From Gnetum montanum (Eukaryota; Streptophyta; Gnetopsida; Gnetales; Gnetaceae): 64,000 nucleotides of DNA. The notes below the pieces were generated by a model. It did not search any database. It saw nothing but the letters and a program-made list of their open reading frames with translations, and was not told where the DNA came from. The stretch's first letter is position 1, and the number at the start of each line of letters is the position of its first letter. The translations under genes and the position numbers were made by a program. The stretch lies in assembly GCA_015680685.1 (NCBI GenBank), contig MNCI01022289.1, positions 3,335-67,334 on the forward strand, in the 5' to 3' direction. Below, piece after piece: positions 46,579 through 57,812 of the stretch.

Positions 46579-47471
46579 TAATGAGTGACAAGGTACCCCT
46601 ATGCCAAACCATACGAATCACAAGAATTCATGTGCAATCCAATTGAATTCTGCATACTATAATTACTAAGTACACTAAAGCTAAATGGTGTGTGTATGTG
46701 TGTGTGTTATTCATTCATTATCTTCCCAGTCCCACTTGTGGAATGAAATTGTATGGTTAAGTGTGACTAAGACATGTGATTTTTATTGTTTTATGTTTTT
46801 ATGGAATTACTCACCTAGAACAAGAATAAAAGTAGGAGTGATTAAAAGTAAAAGTGATTAATTGCTAGGGAAACTAAAGTCTAATCTAGCCTAACACAAG
46901 TAACCATTCCCACTTTCTAGACACATCTTGAAGTTTGTGCAAACACTGTTGGACTATCAAATTCTAATCATTTCTAAGCTACCAAGTGTCACATGTATGC
47001 TTGAAGGGGTCATGCTTGTGCAATCTAACAATTTTCTTAATTGATCAAAATGAATTGTTGCACTAATAACATGAATGTAAAATGTATAAAATAAAATAAA
47101 ATATGAATGTGTAAGAAAAAAATCTCAAGTGCTGCAAGGATGAATCAAAGAGCTCGTATTTATTTCCAACACAATGGTGTGCTTAGGTACATCAATTCTT
47201 GAATAAATATTCATCCACACTTAGACCTCTTATTGTAGGCACTTGGAAAATATTCTAACTTTTGAATGGACAAACTGCAAAATTTTCCTTACTTGACTAC
47301 TAAAAACATGCTCCCAATTGTGTGCCTGGGAGCTATATTTATCGACCCAGGAGTAACCCTAGAATAACCACTCTAATAATAACCATTCTAATAATTAAAG
47401 TAACCACTCTAATAATTAGAGTAACTTCTCCAATAATAACTACTATAATAATTAGAGTAACCGCTTCATCA
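46579..47471 (-). repeat. 3' LTR of element D
   Basis: On the minus strand it starts TGATGAAGCGGTTACTC and ends CACTCATTA (TG/CA end changed by one transition). U3 (plus 47345-47471) is an array of TAATTAGAGTGGTTA-like units, followed by a TATA-like ATAAATATAGC. It is preceded by the purine tract TTGTGGGGGTA (plus 47472-47482). Confidence 0.85.
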
Positions 47472-47482
47472 TACCCCCACAA

Positions 47483-49534
47483 CTAAATGAAAACTCATCC
47501 TCGAGTATAGAAGAAGAGGAACAAGTTCTTTATAAAATATATTAGGGGGGTGTGGACTTATTTGACTGACATGCAGAGTGACACAGAGAAAACAGACAAA
47601 TACAAAAGTGCCCGAGCATACAATATTACAATTATGTACAAAATTGATGTTCATGATAATTAGGAAAGAACACCTATGAATCCAAAGGACATCCAACCCC
47701 TCTTGGCAATAGAAGAATGAGGGAGAGGTAGAATAGATCCATCATTCATGGAAAATCTCCCACGAGTGATATGGTTGCATCCTCCTTGGTGACGATAGTC
47801 CTTCTTCTAGTCCACGCTTTCCACTACAATCACAACAAAACTAAGGATTAGTATATATAATACATAAATAATGGTTGAATACCTTGTCTCATCAGTGATT
47901 TTATCTATCCAAGTTGTGATTGTGATAGATTGACTACTTGATATTTTTAGTGGAAAGATTGACGAATGGGTTAAATAAGAGAAGCCATCCATACAATTCA
48001 GAAAAAGCTTGACACAAGGAGTACTGGAAAGAGGGTATTCGCAATAATAAAAAGGAATTCATTACAAATAGTTATGAATTTGCGTACAATTTGGATGACA
48101 TGGATGTGATAAATAAAAAGAATTTGATTGTAACAATTTCTAAGGGTAAAGAACCTAACCAAACTAAAAGATATGCAAGTGGGTCCCCCCCAAAGTAGGA
48201 ATAGGCCTTTTATGCCCTTGCATAACTTCAAGCCAAGGAGTGCATGGGCTCCATGGATGATTAATGATTATGAAAAGTTAAGTGCAAAAACCTGAAAGTA
48301 ACTGACTGAGAAACCAGACACATCAAACTAGAACACCAAATCAAAACATGAAACCATCAGTGAGGTGAGATATGGAAAGCATAGATCGATGACAAAGAAA
48401 GTGGAATGGAGTTCCTAATTATGGTCACATATAGCCTCTTATGAATTTTGTGATTAACTGACTTGGTAGAATCCCTCCTTGGTCTAGATCAAAATCAACC
48501 ACTTTCAGTGACTTCACATCGACATTCTAAGGCTAGTCCACCCCCTAAGACATAAGAATGCTCCCGCAAAACAAACCATCATTCCAAATAGGAGAGAAGG
48601 TAGAAAGTGTGAAAGGGCCTTAGTTAGAGGAGACAAGACAAGTTTCATAACTAGTGCTTATAGCCCTTTTTATTTGGTCTAAGGGGTATGCTTTGAATTC
48701 CCATGTTTTTTTTTTTTGAATGGGAACCACATCATGCAAAGACCCATGTTATTTTCGCATTTATTTTGTCCAAGGGGTGTGCTTTGAATCCTCATCTTTT
48801 CTACTTTTTCTTCTTTTTTTCTTTTTTTTCTTTTTTTTCTTTTTTTTGTGATGAGGACCACACCATGCAAGGACTTATTTGACTTCCTATTGTGAAATGA
48901 CATGGAATAGTAAGAAGCTTATGAGAACACTCCTACACATAGGAAAATAGAAAAGCACAAAGAACACTGCATCCCTTTGAAGCCATACCCTATCCAAACC
49001 TTTGATTCCTTCCCAATTCTGAAAACTACACAAGTCACTAATTTATTAAAGTTGCATTAATGAAAAAGAGACTACATGCTTCCAAAACAAGGAAAACCAT
49101 AGAGTAAGTGGATGGGTGGATGATGTGGACTCACTGCCTATTACATGGAAAGAAACCATGTCCTAGTCATCAGTAGTGACCATCAAAGTCAGAAACCAGA
49201 CATCAATAATCAAATTACAAATGAAACATACCACCATCAAGTAATGCATTACCATTGTACCTACTACCTTATTAGCTAGAAAAAGTAGAGAAACACACCA
49301 AACAAAAGCAAATATAACCATAACAGAGAGTAGAAAATAGATATTGAAATATATTAATGATGGTGTAAAACAAAAACTAAGAAAAGACCAATAACCTTAA
49401 AAATACAAATATGTAAAACAAAAAAAATGTAAAACAAAGAAGATGAAAAACAAAAAATTGTAAAATCAAAAATGTGTAAAACAAAAAAAAATAAAAAATT
49501 AAGGAGCTGCATAAAGTGTTAGTATGGGTGGCCA
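47483..49534 (-). other. spacer between integrase and 3' LTR, element D
   Basis: Blocks shared with the spacers of A and C (CATCCACCCATCCAC near 49110; TTGCATGATGTGGTTCCCAT near 48725; TTATGCAAGGGCA near 48220) but no coding domain. A (T8C)-like simple repeat lies at 48805-48847. Unlike A, no copy of the LTR promoter is present before the 3' LTR. Confidence 0.55.
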
Positions 49535-49544
49535 TCTCCCCCAT

Positions 49545-50385
49545 GACTAAGTTGGAAGGGAGAGATCCGAAAAATTGAATGTGGTTGTTCATCTGGCAAG
49601 GTGTTTGTTGTGTTGGTTGGCTTCAGCTCATGGAAAGGTGTTATTTGTTAAATGTTAACTAATTGTTTCTTATTTGGGCTCTTAGGTTTGTAGATGATCA
49701 TGGCCCCAAGTGGAAAAGTCTCATCTATGATGTAAGGTTCTTCCCACAATGTTTAAAATTTGGTTCGTTAAGATACATGTGCAGGATTCCAATAAAGAAC
49801 CTTGTCACCTAATTGAAACTTGACTTTTCTTATTTTGAGGTCATGGTGCTTTTTGTTGAATTTTGTATGTGTTTTGTTGAATGATAGGGCCATTAACCGA
49901 TTTTTTTCTAGCAAGTTAAGACTCATTAATTGTTCTTTCTGTGCTAGGCTTAGATCTAGGTTACGGTCAAAGGCCGTGGAGAGCGTACGGAGCTTGGATT
50001 GGATGGGCAAAATTGGTAGTTTTCTGTACACAAGCTCATAGGGAGAATAACCTATGGGAAGCTTCCATGTGGAGAAATAGGCCCAAAGGGCATCATTTAA
50101 TTTAGTGCTCCAATCCCTTCGATATTTTCTAATGGTACACGTTAAGATTTTTGTCATCTCCCGATTAGTGAGTTCAACTTGACCATTGGCTTGGGAGTGA
50201 TATGGTGTTGTGAGTTTATGTTCAACCCCCAAGTGCTACATCAGTTTCTAGAAAGTGGAACCTATAAAATAAGTTCCATTATTAGAAATAAATGCACAAG
50301 GTACACCAAACCAATTCACAATGTTTTGTTGTACAAACCGAGTAGCACTGGTGGATGTCCACTCGGTGACGATTGCTGCTTCCAC
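49545..50385 (-). pseudogene. integrase of element D, second half
   Basis: The minus strand reads TSATRFVQQNIVNWFGVP, then CAFISNNGTYFIGSTF, where the second catalytic Asp of the integrase core is Asn. Then, for 154 open codons, HKLTTPYHSQANGQVELTNR (the third catalytic residue, Glu, is present), GYSPYELVYRKLPILPI, and the carboxyl domain KFQLGDKVLYWN. One stop separates the two parts. The frame fades by the purine tract at 49535-49542. The first half, including the zinc finger and first Asp, is missing. Confidence 0.75.
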
Positions 50386-50640
50386 CTCAAGAATTTCCAG
50401 CTCACCCCAATTGATATCATCATTTACTCTATCAGAGAACTGGTGATGAACTTGCTCAAGTTCATCCATACTTGTAACATATTCATATGTTAGGCCCTTA
50501 GTTAGTTTAATTCATAATGTACTGCTGCTCGTATCAACTATTAGCCACTAGGTGCCCTCTTGTTTTGTGGCTGTTACATACAGACATTTTTAGATCTCAG
50601 CTTCCAGTGCACACTACTTGTATGCGAAAATAGATGTTTG
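50386..50640 (-). pseudogene. pre-RT linker of element D, joined to integrase
   Basis: MDELEQVHHQFSDRVNDD then NWGELEIL parallels MDELEQVHYQLSNDAND and LEIPKYFKQ of element A (15528-15620). In D the next codons are already integrase (AAIVTEWTSTSATRF). The frame is kept across the junction near 50385, so the deletion is of a multiple of three. Confidence 0.7.
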
Positions 50641-51244
50641 CTTTACTGATCATAACGTCTACACACAATGATACCCTAAATCACTATACGCCATACATGG
50701 AACTCTCTTCTTCTCGATCTTTCCAAACTCATTTTCTTTTGATATCTCTAAGGAAATATCTCTAATGCCCATTTTGGCATCAATAGTACTTAGCCATGCC
50801 CTTCCCATGATGATTGGAAAGTCCCCCTTAAAGTTCTTCACTTTAATTACTAGAAAATTAGGTGGATATGACCACCCACAAATAGTGGTGATGATGTCTT
50901 CAACTAGTCCCTAATGGAACAATGATGGACTGGTCCACCAATTCCAGCTAGATGTTGCTCTTCTTCAAAGAAGGAAGGTTCCACATTGTGTACATCTCAT
51001 GTGAGATCAGATTAACACTAGAAGAAAAATCTAGAAGAGCTTTGCAAGGCTCATTCCTAGTAATTTGCAAGTAAACTAGGGGACTTCTAGGATTAGCTAA
51101 TTTTTTGGGTAGGTTACTAGCTCGAATCCAATCATATATAGCATGTGTCAGCATTACAGTATGGATTCGAGAGGGATTTTGGTTTGAAGGGGACTTGGAT
51201 AAAGAAGAAATAGAGGAAGGTGAAGGAGCAGGATTACCAACCAC
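50641..51244 (-). pseudogene. protease of element D
   Basis: The minus strand reads VYLQITRNEPCKALLDFSSS then VNLISHEMY (51100-51000): the Athila ALLDTGSSVNLIS motif with Asp-Thr-Gly changed to Asp-Phe-Ser. After a frame break comes NFKGDFPIIMGRAWLSTIDA (50840-50770), the conserved end of the protease. It would be inactive. Confidence 0.7.
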
Positions 51245-53627
51245 TGATGTATCTAAGATCTTTGATGGACTGCGAGGTTAGAAGAAGGATCTTTTCTTTT
51301 TTTGTGGTTCTAACGTGCTAGGTGGGTTAACCAATTGTAGATTAACTGCCCTCATAGTGTTCCTTTGCTATGGTTATGTAGGCAATTCACCCTACATTGA
51401 TGGAGCAGATGGTAGTTGTGTAGGAGGTGGAGGAGTAGGTGCAAGGATAGGAGGTACATGAGGGTAGTAGGTGGTGTCCCTCTTTAGATAAGATGATTGA
51501 TATGTTTCAGGAGGGTAGTGGTGAGATTGGTAAGTAGCAACATGACCAGAGGAGTCCCTTGGAGATGAAGGTTGCTGAACATAATAACTGTAGGGATCTA
51601 GTTGCTGGTAAGGGTATTGTTATTTTGGAGGTGGAAATGCCCACGATTGAGGTTACTACCATAGCTAATATACTTCGTAAGGTTGTGGAGGAGTTCCACT
51701 TGCTGTGGTTGGTGGAACTGTCGAGGATTGCCTTGTGGATAAGGCAATATTTTTGGTATTTGCCTTTGTGCAAGTCATGGATGCGAGGCATACACCCTAG
51801 ATTCCTACAAGTGTGATACAACTATGAAACATCCTTTAGGATGTTCATACTAGAAAACATCACACCCACCATCATCATCCAAATCACTATTCACAACCAT
51901 CTTTCCTTTACCTTTAGATATGGTACATTTAGCCTCCTTACGCCTTCAATGCTCACGATCATCACTTTGTTCTTTGGACTCTTCAACAATTTTTAAGATA
52001 ACTTGAAATCTATTGTCCATAGAGTCCCATAATTGATCAAACTTAGCTATAATTTCTTATTGCAATTTTTGAAATGGCAAGGTTTTTTGACTAAGGATCT
52101 CATCTTTGGCAAATTCATCCTCACTGTCACAAAATCTAATCCCTTTCTTTTGAGTAGAAGGGTCTCTATTGTATTCTTCTACACTTTCACGTTTTCTCAA
52201 CTCTCCCTCCTCCTTAGCTACCTACTCAATTACTCTTTGAATCCGATCGGTGCTCAACTCTGTCAATCTCCCTTGGGCATAGATGCCAACAGTTTTCCTA
52301 GTTTCAAACCACAACCTATCTATGATATGGCGAAGTTGATCAAGCTAAGAGTATCCATGGTCAGGACACTTGTGCAATAGAGAGTAGTATCAGCCAATAG
52401 CAACATCCAAGGGCTCATGATTTCCTTGTTTCCACCCTTGAATTTTTTTTCTTAAATTGGATACTCGAGAGTACGTTTGATATTTGTCATTGAATGATTC
52501 CAACAACGTACTCCACCACTTGATTGATTCTGGTTCCAAGGATCAACACCAACTTTCTATTTCCTTTATGAGTGTCCTTGGAAATAATTTCAAATTTTTC
52601 CATTCATTTTCAATATTCTGCAAGGCACATTCATCTTGGAAAGCCTGGAGATGATTTTGTGGATCAGCATCATATCCCCCCTCCAATCAAGGGATATTGT
52701 TCATATCAAGCCTCTTTATTCTGTTGTCCTTCACATGCCTTGTTGGAATCCTCATAGCCTTTGCAATATTTAACATGCTTCGAGTAGCAAGTAGAAGTTC
52801 ATCAAGGCCATGATGGTGGTGCCTACAATGCTCCCTACTAGCCATTCTTTCTTGATGATGGGCCTCTCTAGATTGCCCACGTCTTTAGTCATGACTATCT
52901 TAACAATCCCTTCTATTGTTCTAGTCCCGTCGATCACCTCCATCATAGTTATTTCTTCTACGGTCATGATCTAAACCCAATGAAGAAGAAGATTATGATG
53001 AAGGGAAAAAAGAAGGGGAACTTTCTCTGTGCTAACACCTATCAACCTTCTTTTGATGCTCATGACCATGATCATGATCATGATCTCCTTTATCCTCCTT
53101 CTCCTAACTTGCCTCTCCAGATCCATTTTTGTCATTGAATCTGTTTTGACTAGAACCTAGATTGTGAACTCTGGATTGTACATTCTGGTTAAGGGCTCCT
53201 TGAACAAAATCAAAGAGAGGAGAATCACTAAAGAAGTGGTCGCTTTCATTCATTAGGCCAAGCAGAGGTGGAAAGATGTTTGACCCCTTGCCCTTCATAA
53301 GCTCGTGCTGATGCTCCAGCTGATGATCCCTTAATCTTTGCGCTTTAGTGGGATGATAATCCCTTGAGTCAGGATCTTGCATCTCATATTCTCCATGGAG
53401 ATGTTGAAGCCCATGTCATGCAAACATTAATTAGAGCATTGCTGGAACAGATCGATCAAGTGCAACACAATGTTGCCTTCCATGTCACGCCACTGCATTA
53501 GTTCATCTTGATGTAAGATGAAGATAAATTCTAGTACATACTCATTAGGATGAGCATATACCACCTAGTATTGTTGAGCTACTTAAACTACCTTGGGTGA
53601 AGATGGGCTCTTGTGAGAAGAAGACAT
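51245..53627 (-). pseudogene. gag of element D
   Basis: ATG at 53627 (minus) gives MSSSHKSPSSPKVV, preceded by the primer-binding site 145 bp away. A RetrotransGag region lies around 52700-52250, a Glu-rich helix near 52150, a zinc-knuckle remnant (CDVF, stop, YEHPKGC) near 51850, and a Gln/Pro/Tyr-rich tail to 51300. At least ten stops, mostly TAG or TAA where glutamine is expected by comparison with C and E. Confidence 0.65.
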
Positions 53628-53771
53628 TTTGTGTTAATAAATAGTGTGTAGTTAAAATTTAATTTAATGATAGTAATGATAATTTTTGTTTTTGTAGGAT
53701 TTGACACTTAGGGTTCGAACAATGAGGTCCCTAGACTTCACTAGACTTAGATAGCGCACAAAGAACTATAG

Positions 53772-53789
53772 TCCCTAACAACGATGTCA
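53772..53789 (-). promoter_or_regulatory. primer-binding site, tRNA-Asp type, element D
   Basis: The minus strand reads TGACATCGTTGTTAGGGA, against TGGCGCCGTTGCCGGGGA; it follows the 5' LTR after one base. Confidence 0.75.
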
Positions 53790-53790
53790 A

Positions 53791-54711
53791 TGATGAGTGG
53801 CAAGGTACCCCTATGCCCAACCATACAAATCACAAGTGTTCATGTGTAATCTGATCGAATTCCGCAAATTGTAATTACTAAGTACACTAGAGCTAAACGG
53901 TGTGTGCATGTTGTTCATTCATTATCTTCCTAGTCCCACTTGTGGAATGCAATTGTATGGTTAAGTGTGACTGAGGTGTGTGATTTTTATTGTTTTATGT
54001 TTTTATGGAATTACTCACCTAGAACAAGAATAAAAGTAGGAGTGATTAAAAGTAAAAGTGATTAATTACTAGGGAAACTAAAGTTTAATCTAGCTAACAC
54101 AAGTAACCGTTCCCACTTCCTGGACACATTTTGAACTTCGTGCAAACACTGCTGGGTTGTCAAACTCTAATCGTTTCTAAGCTACCAAGTGTCACACATA
54201 TGCTCGAAGGGGTCATGCTTGTGTAATCTAACAATTTTCTTAGTTGATCAAAATGAATTGTTGTGCTAATAACATGAATATAAAGTGCATAAAATAAAAT
54301 AAAATATAAATGTGTATGAAAACAAATCTTAAGTGCTGCAAGGATGAATCAAAGAGCTCGTCTTTATTGCCAACACAATGGTGTGCTCAGGTACATCAAT
54401 GCTTGAATAAAGATCCATCCACACTTAGACCTCTTGATGCGAGCACTTGGAAAATATTCTAACTTTCAAATGGACAAACTGCAAGAGTTTTCCTACTTGA
54501 CTGCTAAAAATGTGCTCTCAATTATGCACTTGGGTGCTATATTTATAGACCCAGAAGTAACCCAGAAGTAACCACTCTAATAATTAGAATAATCACTCTA
54601 ATAATAACTTCTTTAATAATTAAAGTAACCACTCTAATAATAACCACTCTAAAAATTAAAGTAACTACTCCAATGATAACCACTCTAATAATTAGAGTAA
54701 CCACTTCATCA
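53791..54711 (-). repeat. 5' LTR of element D
   Basis: On the minus strand it begins TGATGAAGTGGTTACTC and ends CACTCATCA. The U3 array of TTATTAGAGTGGTTA-like units spans plus 54555-54711; the TATA-like TATAAATATAGC lies near 54540. It matches 46579-47471 throughout. Confidence 0.85.
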
Positions 54712-54716
54712 ATGGG
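54712..54716 (+). repeat. target-site duplication of element D, right copy (ATGGG)
   Basis: Identical to 46574-46578. Confidence 0.85.
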
Positions 54717-55576
54717 TACTATTTAATTTAGTTTTTCATTTGGGGAGTAACATAATTTAAAACTCAAGAATAGGCCTTAAGCCTTCAACTCTTGGCCAAT
54801 TAAAAATGATACAAGGAAATTGCAATTAAATAAAAATCTAATACTCATACATAAATGGATGACAAAGTAGAAATCCCATTTTATTTGAATAAGGCCAAGA
54901 TGACTATGAAACTATAATGTTTAACCATCACTAACCTTAACCAAGCATAACTCATCTTTCTTGCAAGTGATTGCACCATGCATTCTATTGAGTATAGCTC
55001 TATAAAATTACATAGTTCTCTTTAGAACTCAAATCTCATGGAAATTTTGAAACAATGAGATGTTATGCTAGTGTTAAGACTCTTGACTTAAAAGTTCTAA
55101 GTCATGGGTTCAATTCTATTGGACAAGGCTAAATTATAAAGTTCTAACTGCATTATATGTCTAAGAATGTACCAATATTACATGTATTTCAGGAATTCAA
55201 TACCCTCCTCATACAAATCTTAAGGTAAACACATTCATCAACATTCACTTGTAATTATTGATTGCCATGGAAAGCTTTTCTTTTTTATTTAAATTTTTAT
55301 ATGGGAATAATTTTGATGTAACAAGCACTTGCCTATCCTTGGACTCAATGTACGACAATGTCTCTTTGTTTATTCTTGGGCATTGTTTGCTCTGTTCACT
55401 TTTCTACCAATCTTTCTTTACTACTAGTGTAGTTGATCTTAGTGGATGGTAAATCCCCAAATGGGGTTTCTCTCTTTCAAGATCAATTAATTATGAGGAT
55501 GTTTACCAAAGTAACATTGCCAATGAATTAAGTTTTCTTTCTCTTTCTAGTGTCTGAAACTTAATGCGGACTTCTT
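54717..55576. other. AT-rich DNA, with a tRNA-like stretch at 55063-55135
   Basis: No gene was recognised. The part GTGTTAAGACTCTTGACTTA to GGGTTCAATTC (55071-55120) has a B-box-like GGGTTCAATTC and a plausible anticodon-arm spacing, as in tRNA-derived SINEs, but the A box is weak. The open stretch at 55258-55452 is hydrophobic and shows no domain. Confidence 0.3.
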
Positions 55577-55950
55577 GTATTTGATACTCTTTTATAGTTA
55601 AAACGTTTTTTCAGGTCCCCCACCCCCCTCAATGTTGACATTTTTGACATATCCACTTAGCGGACATGTTGTATTTGATACTCTTTTACTATTAAAACTT
55701 TTTTTCAGGTCCCCCACCCCTCTCAATGTCGACATTTTTGACATATCCACTTAGCGGACATGTTGTATTTGATACTCTTTTACTTCAAAAAAAATTTTCA
55801 GATCCCCACCCCCTCAATGTCGACATTTTTAACATATCTACTTAGTGAACAGTGAACATGTTGTATTTGATACTCTTTTACTGTTAAAACTTTTTTTCAG
55901 GTCCCCCACCCCCCTCAATGTCGACATTTTTGACATATCCGCTGAGCTGA
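55577..55950 (+). repeat. tandem repeat, about 94 bp, four copies
   Basis: Units start with GTATTTGATACTCTTTTA at 55577, 55671, 55765 and 55863. Lengths are 94, 94 and 98 bp and a partial fourth. Each unit has TTTTTTCAG followed by a CCCCCACCCC tract and CGACATTTTTGACATATCC. The tract lies 1.9 kb upstream of the germin-like gene. Confidence 0.9.
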
Positions 55951-56043
55951 GGCGAAACACGTGCATAACTTTTGCGTCACTCAGACATTTTTGGCATATT
56001 CACTGAGCTGAGGAGTGACACGTGCCTGAGTTTTGTGAGTCAC
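55922..56043 (+). repeat. two diverged 60-bp repeats, each with CACGTG
   Basis: GACATTTTTG(A/G)CATAT(C/T)C followed by GCTGAGCTGAGG-like sequence occurs twice (55922-55981 and 55982-56043), continuing the end of the 94-bp unit. CACGTG boxes lie at 55958-55963 and 56019-56024. Such boxes bind bZIP and bHLH factors in plants; at 1.8 kb from the start their relevance is uncertain. Confidence 0.55.
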
Positions 56044-57520
56044 CAATCTGCCGGCAGTTGACCGAACGTTCATGCTTACTGCGAATGACAGACCACTGAT
56101 ATTCCTATTTTACATAATGACCGCCGTCATTACTGTAGTTTACCGTTGTTAACACGGTATCATTACCATTGCGCCGTGTACACGGACAACTATCATAAGT
56201 TCGTAACCATCGTCAACTGGCATATGTTATTATTCGATTTTGATTCAACGCTAAATGTAATAACCTTTTCTTAGGATGTGCAGAAGAGAATACAGGCTTC
56301 GTTAGTATGCTTTTAGTCCAATTGCTCATGTAAGGCTATATTTATTATTGAAAAAATTTGTGAAAAAGAAATCTGACGGTCTTTGGCGTAAGTAAAAATT
56401 GAAAAACTAAACTAAAATACTTGAACATGGGAAGTCCGAAATTTGAGCCTGTAATTTAACCAACTTGTAACCTTTACTTTAAAGTTTTAAACTTGTAACA
56501 CTATTCTATTCACCTTAGTTGTTATCAAAATTGTTCCTGTATTAGTGGGCCAGCCCAAAGCACAAACATACTAGCATTGCTACGCATCAAGGATCGCATC
56601 AAAAGGCACCTCTGGTAAATTTGTAGCTTGGTTTCTTTTCAGAGAATGGAAGAGAGAAAAATGTTTGCACAAAGATGGTTACATAAAGGTCTACATAATG
56701 AAGATAGAGTAAAGAGGCTCTTTTTCAAAACATGTTTTTTATTTATGATATATTGGAGAAGAAAGCTATCACGCAAAGTATGAAAAAAAATAAGACAAAT
56801 AATTAACTCATACAAAAATAATTAAATGATTGCTCTATCTTACCTGAATCCTAAAGCAAAAGTAACAAAAGTGAAGGTAGCATGTATAGTTCCTAAAGCC
56901 AAAAAAACCAAAGTGAAGGTAGTAGGTATAGTTGGTGAAAAATAATTATCAAAAGTTAAGATAGTACCTATGGTATTGAAAAATGATTAAGAAAAGTTCA
57001 AGGTAGCAAGTATGGGTGGTTGAAAATTGATTCAATTATTGCTTTCACAATTTCAGGTCATTTCACTTAAATCTTTGTGCAAAAGCATGGTAATGTTGTG
57101 TCATTTTTCTTCAAAATATACAATAATATTTACCATTAATTTGCATGAAGGTTGAATATTTGTATGATATGAAATGAAACTATTCCAACTTTGTATGATA
57201 TGAAATGAAACTATTCCAACTAATTGATGTGGAAGGACACACTCAATAATATGCCTCATTTCTCAATTCCCTTTGACGAATTATGCATCTTTGTCCTACG
57301 TACCAGTGGGCCAACCCAATGCAGAAACATGATAAATGATAATCATCAAAGATGCCAGCGTTGCCAGCGTTGAATATATCCGAAGAAAGTTGTTATACTT
57401 TTCCAGGGATGTGCACACGACAAAACGTGACAATTACCAACAGACCAACTGTTCTCCATTCTCAACATTGTCCACTCGAGTAACAATAACAGCATCCAAT
57501 TCTTTAAGTGTAGGCCAAAT
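56044..57520. other. upstream region of the germin-like gene, with small duplications
   Basis: No ORF with a recognisable product. A perfect 31-bp tandem duplication lies at 57159-57189 and 57190-57220. A GTGGGCCA(G/A)CCCAA block near 56541 is repeated near 57307. Base composition becomes less AT-rich towards the gene. Confidence 0.5.
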
Positions 57521-57620
57521 AAACGTCAAGTCCTTGTTCACACTGTGAACAGCCCATCACCATCTAACCTCAACGCCAAGCCCTTGTTCACACTGTGAAC
57601 AGCCCATCATCATTGAACTT
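57521..57620 (+). promoter_or_regulatory. 50-bp promoter duplication carrying palindrome GTTCACACTGTGAAC
   Basis: Two 50-bp units (57521-57570, 57571-57620) each contain the perfect palindrome GTTCACACTGTGAAC, at 57536-57550 and 57586-57600, about 110-175 bp upstream of the TATA-like box. Spacing of about five helix turns would put both on one face of the DNA. A transcription-factor site is inferred. Confidence 0.55.
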
Positions 57621-57708
57621 CAAGTTTGAAACCAATTTTTGGGCAGTGCAGCGCGGTGCCTCCATACAAAATTCCAGACCGCACACGAAAACGCAGCCGT
57701 GCGGGCGC

Positions 57709-57718
57709 TACATAAACA
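57709..57718 (+). promoter_or_regulatory. TATA-like box of the germin-like gene
   Basis: TACATAAACA, 95 bp before the ATG, followed at 57721-57750 by a (CTCTCA)n pyrimidine stretch typical of plant 5' leaders. Confidence 0.5.
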
Positions 57719-57812
57719 CCTCCCTCTCACTCTCACTCTCACTCTCATCCTCGCCTAAACACCCACGCCTCAACCAAACTCAAACCCAAAAAAAGCATCA
57801 ATAAGCAGAGCC

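Larger units (their letters stand above)
46579..54711 (-). mobile_element. element D: Athila-like retrotransposon with internal pol deletion
   Basis: 8133 bp on the minus strand with LTRs of 893 and 921 bp, perfect ATGGG target duplication, tRNA-Asp-type primer-binding site, gag, protease, a short pre-RT linker, the second half of integrase, spacer and polypurine tract. Reverse transcriptase, RNase H and the first half of integrase are deleted. The spacer after integrase leads straight to the 3' LTR without a 3' ORF or internal promoter, unlike A and C. Confidence 0.85.

Noticed and set aside
55063-55135. A tRNA gene
   Set aside because: A B-box-like GGGTTCAATTC is present but the A box and the acceptor pairing are poor; at most a tRNA-derived repeat.
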